Below are positions 6,243 to 9,316 of a stretch of DNA of 9,316 nucleotides, piece after piece. The notes under the pieces are model-generated. The model did not search any database and was not told the origin of the DNA. It saw nothing but the letters and a program-made list of their open reading frames with translations. The position numbers and the translations under genes were made by a program. Position 1 is the first letter of the stretch, and each line of letters starts with the position of its first letter. Origin of the DNA: Streptomyces katrae (GTDB lineage Bacteria > Actinomycetota > Actinomycetes > Streptomycetales > Streptomycetaceae); the NCBI RefSeq assembly GCF_000966975.1, contig NZ_JZWV01000855.1, positions 1-9,316 on the forward strand, in the 5' to 3' direction.

Positions 6243-6280
6243 GAGAGGGGCGGCGGGCCTTCCGGCCCGCCGCCCCTCTC
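6243..6280. terminator. Perfect 17-bp-stem hairpin, bidirectional terminator between convergent genes
   Basis: The left arm at 6243-6259 (GAGAGGGGCGGCGGGCC) is the exact reverse complement of 6264-6280, with a TTCC loop (6260-6263). It lies between the hydrolase stop (6199) and the 5'-nucleotidase stop (6293), so it can end transcription from both sides. There is no T-tract on either strand, as is common for Streptomyces terminators. The structure is certain; termination is a strong inference from position. Confidence 0.88.
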
Positions 6281-6292
6281 CGCGTCCTGCTG

Positions 6293-8110
6293 TTACTTGA
6301 CGACCGTGATCCGGTCCGCCTTCGGCGGGGCGATCGGGGCCGCCGCCGACGACTTCGCCAGGAGGGCGTTGAACGCCTCCAGGTCCGGCACGCCGACCAG
6401 CTTGTTCTTGTGCTCCTTCAGGACCGTGAAGCCGTCACCGCCGCCCGCGAGGAACTCGTTCATCACGACCCGGTAGGTCTTGGCGGGGTCGATCGCCGCG
6501 CCGTTCAGCTTCACCGAGTCCACGACGATCCGGTCCGCGCCCGTCTTCGTCATGTCCAGGGTGTAGGTGAAGCCCTTCGAGACCTGCAGGATCTTCGGGT
6601 TCGCACCGTTGACCGGACCGGTGACCTGCTGCTGGAGCGCGGTGATCAGCTGCGCGCCCGTCAGGTCCACCACGTCCAGCAGGTTGTTGAACGGCTGCAC
6701 CGTGTACGACTCGCCGTACGTCACGACACCGTCGCCCTCGTCACCGGCCGCCTTGTACGCCAGGTCGGCGCGGATGCCGCCCGGGTTCATGATGGCCAGC
6801 TGCGCGCCGCCCTTGTCGGCCGCGGAGGTCGCGTCCAGCTGCGCGTCGGCGATCAGGTCACCCAGCGGCTTCTCCGGCGCCTCCGAGCCGCGGCCCGCGA
6901 TGTCGGCGGAGATGTAGCCCATCGGACGGTTGGCGACCGGCGCCGCCAGCTTCTTCCAGCGGTCGATCAGCTCGGTCATGTCCGGGGCCTTCGGCAGGTC
7001 CCGGCTGACGACCTTGTTCAACGGCTTCGGCGACTGCACCGGCGTACGGACGATGTCCTTGGTCGCGCGGTCGTAGGTCAGCGTGGTGTCCGTGAACAGC
7101 CGGCCGTAGGACGCGGCCGAGGTGACCGTACGCGGGTTGCCCGCCGGGTCCGGGATGTTGCACGAGTACGCCTGGTGGGTGTGGCCCGTCACCAGCGCGT
7201 CGACCTTCGGGCTCACGTTCTTGGCGATGTCGACGATCGCACCCGAGATGCCCGCGCCGGCATCCGGCACGTTGCAGTCGTAGTTGTACGCGCCGCTCGC
7301 CGGCAGACCGCCCTCGTGGATCAGCGCCACGATCGACTTCACGCCCTGCTTGTCCAGCTCGGCCGCGTACTTGTTGATCGTCTCGACCTCGTCGCCGAAC
7401 TTGAGGCCCTTCACGCCGTCCGCCGTGACGACGTCCGGCGTGCCCTCCAGGGTGACGCCGATGAAGCCGATCTTCACGTCCCCCTTCTTCCAGATGAAGG
7501 TGGGCGACATCAGCGGACGCTTCGTCTTCTCGTCCGTCACGTTCGCGGCGAGGTACTTGAACTCCGCTCCCGAGTAGGTCTTGCCGTACTCGAAGCAGCC
7601 TTCAACCGGATGACAGCCGCCGTACTGCATCCGGCGGAGCTCGTTCTTGCCCTCGTCGAACTCGTGATTGCCCACGCTCGTCACGTCGAGGTTCAGCTTG
7701 TTCAGCGCCTCGACGGTCGGCTCGTCGTGGAAGAGACCGGACAGCATCGGGCTGCCGCCGATCATGTCGCCGGCCGCGGCCGTGACGGAGTACTCGTGGC
7801 CCTTGCGGGCCTCGCGCAGAGCGGACGCCAGGTACTCGACGCCGCCCGCGGGTATGGCCTTGGTGGTGCCGTCGGCCTGCAGTTCGGCGACCGTGCCCGA
7901 GGAGCCCTGCGGCGGCTCCAGCGTGCCGTGGAAGTCGTTGAACGACAGCATCTGCACGTCGACGGTCCGGCCCTTGGCGACCGGAACGCCGCCACTGGCG
8001 GCACCGGCGGGCAGGGCGGCGGCGACCATCGCGCCGGCACCCGCGGTGAGGGCGAGGGCGCCGAAGGTCAACCGGCGCGCCGTGCGGTGCCGTTGTGGCT
8101 TCGCTGACAT
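6293..8110 (-). CDS. Secreted 5'-nucleotidase / UshA-type metallophosphatase
   Basis: Exported phosphohydrolase that removes phosphate from nucleotides, and possibly from UDP-sugars, to scavenge phosphate and nucleosides. It has 605 residues. A signal peptide (Arg-rich n-region 7-13, hydrophobic core about 16-33) probably ends at the Ala-rich LPAGAAS (33-39). The dimetal phosphatase domain (about 50-345) shows FNDFHG with D59 and H61, D115 in AGDMIGG, GNHEFD with N148 and H149, H265, and GHTHQ with H310 and H312. The C-terminal 5_nucleotid_C domain (about 390-565) shows NPGGIRADL, QPFNN (472-476) and GGGDGF. No LPXTG sorting signal or C-terminal membrane anchor, so it is probably free or loosely cell-bound. 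The start is well supported by AAGGGGAA just before ATG 8110. It is divergent from mshD and convergent with the hydrolase. Genes of this type are often phosphate-regulated in Streptomyces. Confidence 0.95.
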   Translation of the reverse strand: MSAKPQRHRTARRLTFGALALTAGAGAMVAAALPAGAASGGVPVAKGRTVDVQMLSFNDFHGTLEPPQGSSGTVAELQADGTTKAIPAGGVEYLASALREARKGHEYSVTAAAGDMIGGSPMLSGLFHDEPTVEALNKLNLDVTSVGNHEFDEGKNELRRMQYGGCHPVEGCFEYGKTYSGAEFKYLAANVTDEKTKRPLMSPTFIWKKGDVKIGFIGVTLEGTPDVVTADGVKGLKFGDEVETINKYAAELDKQGVKSIVALIHEGGLPASGAYNYDCNVPDAGAGISGAIVDIAKNVSPKVDALVTGHTHQAYSCNIPDPAGNPRTVTSAASYGRLFTDTTLTYDRATKDIVRTPVQSPKPLNKVVSRDLPKAPDMTELIDRWKKLAAPVANRPMGYISADIAGRGSEAPEKPLGDLIADAQLDATSAADKGGAQLAIMNPGGIRADLAYKAAGDEGDGVVTYGESYTVQPFNNLLDVVDLTGAQLITALQQQVTGPVNGANPKILQVSKGFTYTLDMTKTGADRIVVDSVKLNGAAIDPAKTYRVVMNEFLAGGGDGFTVLKEHKNKLVGVPDLEAFNALLAKSSAAAPIAPPKADRITVVK

Positions 8111-8153
8111 CTGTTCCCCTTTTTGGACAGCGAGACAACTGGGAGGTGCCCGC

Positions 8154-8181
8154 AGCCTATGGTCAACGCGCGTAGCACCAA
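8154..8181 (-). promoter_or_regulatory. Candidate promoter for the 5'-nucleotidase
   Basis: On the minus strand TTGGTG (8181-8176) and TAGGCT (8159-8154) are separated by 16 bp, a fair match to a main-sigma promoter. It would give a 5' untranslated region of roughly 35-40 bases containing the AAGGGG ribosome site. A GTTGACC heptamer (8168-8162) between the two hexamers resembles one unit of a PhoP box (GTTCACC), but no second unit at 11-bp spacing accompanies it. Confidence 0.35.
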
Positions 8182-8236
8182 CAGGGGGGTGCGGGTTGCG
8201 AGCTGGTTACGCGCGGCCGTCGGGCGGTGTCGGTCG

Positions 8237-8242
8237 TAGGCT
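8237..8242 (+). promoter_or_regulatory. Candidate -10 box for a leaderless mshD transcript
   Basis: TAGGCT ends six bases before the mshD ATG (8249), the leaderless geometry also seen at the TetR gene. The only Shine-Dalgarno-like bases (GGAG, 8244-8247) are one base from the ATG, too close to work, which favours leaderless initiation. No clear -35. Confidence 0.4.
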
Positions 8243-8248
8243 CGGAGC

Positions 8249-9178
8249 ATGACTGACGCAGCGACGGGCCCGGACACGGGACGGCACATCGAGATCCTCG
8301 ACGAACTGACGGACGAACAGGCCGAGGCGGTCCTCGGACTGATCCAGGACGCGGCCCGCACCGACGGCACCACCGCCGTCTCCGAGCAGGGCCGCCTCCA
8401 GCTGCGCGGCGGCCCCCGCGAGGGCATCCGCCACTTCCTGGCCACCGCCGACGGCAAGCTCGTCGCGTACGGGCAACTGGAGGACACCGACCCGGTGGAG
8501 GCCCCCGCCGCCGAGCTCGTCGTCCACCCGGCGCTGCGCGGCCGCGGCCACGGGCGCGCCCTGGGCACCGCCCTCCTCAACGCCTCCGGCAAGCGGATCC
8601 GGGTGTGGGCCCACGGCGGCAAGTCCGCCGCCCGGCACCTCGCGCAGGTGCTCGGGCTGACCCTCTTCCGCGAACTCCGCCAGCTGCGCCGCCCCCTGGG
8701 GCCCGACTCGCCCCCGCTGCCCGATCCCGTGCTGCCGTCCGGGGTGACCGTCCGCACCTTCGTCCCCGGACAGGACGACACGGCCTGGCTCGCCGCCAAC
8801 GCCGCCGCCTTCGCCCACCACCCGGAGCAGGGCTCCCTGACGCAGCGCGACCTCGACGACCGCGTCGCGCAGCCGTGGTTCGACCCGAAGGGGTTCTTCC
8901 TGGCGGAGCGGGAGGGCGAACTGGTCGGCTTCCACTGGACGAAGGTCCACGCCGAGGAACAGCTCGGCGAGGTCTACGTCGTCGGCGTCCGCCCGGGCGC
9001 CCAGGGCGGCGGCCTCGGCAAGGCCCTGACGGCGATCGGCCTCCACCACCTGGCGGGAGCCGGCCTGCCGACGGCGATGCTCTACGTCGACGCCGACAAC
9101 CCGGCGGCCCTGGCGGTGTACGAGGGGCTGGGGTTCACGACGCACGAGGTGGACCTGATGTACCGCACGGAGAGCTGA
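8249..9178 (+). CDS. mshD: Mycothiol synthase (mycothiol acetyltransferase)
   Basis: Catalyses the last step of mycothiol synthesis, acetyl transfer from acetyl-CoA to the cysteine amino group of Cys-GlcN-Ins. Mycothiol is the main low-molecular-weight thiol of Actinobacteria. The 309-residue protein is two tandem GNAT domains, as in known MshD. The N-terminal one (about 13-145) has motif A VVHPALRGRGHGRAL (91-105). The C-terminal one (about 165-309), the active half in the family, has VGVRPGAQGGGLGKAL (245-260) and YVDADNPAALAVYEGLGF (279-296). Length and motif order match the family. The start ATG 8249 has a -10-like TAGGCT six bases upstream and no usable ribosome site, suggesting leaderless expression. 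It is divergent from the 5'-nucleotidase. Other mycothiol genes are scattered in actinomycete genomes, so a lone mshD is normal. Confidence 0.95.
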   Translation: MTDAATGPDTGRHIEILDELTDEQAEAVLGLIQDAARTDGTTAVSEQGRLQLRGGPREGIRHFLATADGKLVAYGQLEDTDPVEAPAAELVVHPALRGRGHGRALGTALLNASGKRIRVWAHGGKSAARHLAQVLGLTLFRELRQLRRPLGPDSPPLPDPVLPSGVTVRTFVPGQDDTAWLAANAAAFAHHPEQGSLTQRDLDDRVAQPWFDPKGFFLAEREGELVGFHWTKVHAEEQLGEVYVVGVRPGAQGGGLGKALTAIGLHHLAGAGLPTAMLYVDADNPAALAVYEGLGFTTHEVDLMYRTES

Positions 9179-9316
9179 GGGGGGCCGCGGCACGGGCGCG
9201 CCGGGCGGGGCGTTTCCCCCTCCGCCCCTTCCGCTTCGGCCGCTTCGGCCTCTTTCCCCTCGTGCGCCGGGCGACTGGGCACTCGCGCTGCGGGCCCGCC
9301 ATCTCCCCCTCGAGGG
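9179..9316. other. Intergenic end of the window
   Basis: GC-rich DNA after mshD with no supportable gene. It holds a tandem CCGCTTCGG pair (about 9231-9248) and a CT-rich stretch. A short minus-strand reading frame crossing it overlaps mshD antisense, has a low-complexity Ala/Glu N-terminus and is not credible as a gene. Confidence 0.5.
9207..9228 (+). terminator. Weak candidate terminator after mshD
   Basis: GGGGCG (9207-9212) and CGCCCC (9223-9228) can form a 6-bp stem with a 10-base loop, about 30 bases after the mshD stop, followed by a pyrimidine-rich stretch. The surrounding DNA is so GC-rich that such stems arise easily. Confidence 0.3.

Noticed and set aside
6410..8107. 565-codon plus-strand open frame opposite the 5'-nucleotidase
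   Set aside because: Arg/Val/Leu/Asp-rich low-information product, antisense to a gene with all metallophosphatase motifs.
8195..8216. GTTGCGAGCTG/GTTACGCGCGG as a definite PhoP box
   Set aside because: The 11-bp spacing is right but only the first three bases of each unit match the GTTCACC core, so it is kept only as a weak finding.
1..9316. CRISPR array, transposon, tRNA/rRNA or phage genes
   Set aside because: No spaced palindromic repeats, transposase motifs, terminal inverted repeats or RNA gene signatures were seen; the tandem repeats are short and have no spacers.

Overview
This is a very GC-rich window (strong G/C bias at third codon positions, long antisense shadow frames, leaderless-looking starts) from an actinomycete, almost certainly Streptomyces or a close relative. 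The strongest chemical marker is mycothiol synthase (MshD), which only mycothiol-making Actinobacteria carry. From memory, the gene set and order resemble the S. coelicolor SCO4151-SCO4157 neighbourhood. That is recall, not a search.

Layout, left to right. (1) Bases 141-3679, plus strand: a membrane-anchored HtrA/DegP-type serine protease, then an OmpR-family response regulator and its sensor kinase joined by a 4-base ATGA overlap. This matches the mycobacterial MprAB/PepD envelope-stress module with the protease placed first. Three CTCA(G) boxes spaced exactly 11 bp apart lie just upstream of the protease and are a plausible binding site for the regulator. (2) Bases 3659-4572, minus strand: a phosphatidylinositol-specific phospholipase C whose 3' end overlaps the kinase gene by 21 bp. 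Its secretion signal is encoded in frame but has no usable start. The well-placed ATG lies one frame away, which suggests a single-base frameshift. (3) Bases 4674-6199: a TetR-family repressor (minus) divergent from an alpha/beta hydrolase (plus), probably a self-contained regulatory pair. (4) A perfect 17-bp-stem hairpin separates the hydrolase from a convergent secreted 5'-nucleotidase (minus, 6293-8110). (5) The nucleotidase shares a short divergent promoter region with mshD (plus, 8249-9178).

The window is mostly ordinary core-type Streptomyces chromosome with an envelope and extracellular theme: surface proteolysis, envelope sensing, phospholipid cleavage, nucleotide scavenging and redox buffering. 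I see no mobile element, CRISPR array, RNA gene or biosynthetic cluster, and no convincing undescribed system. The items most worth checking are the phased repeat upstream of the protease, the phospholipase leader frameshift, the PDZ-less protease, and the hydrolase with no acid at the usual position. Short tandem repeats occur in most gene gaps or gene edges.
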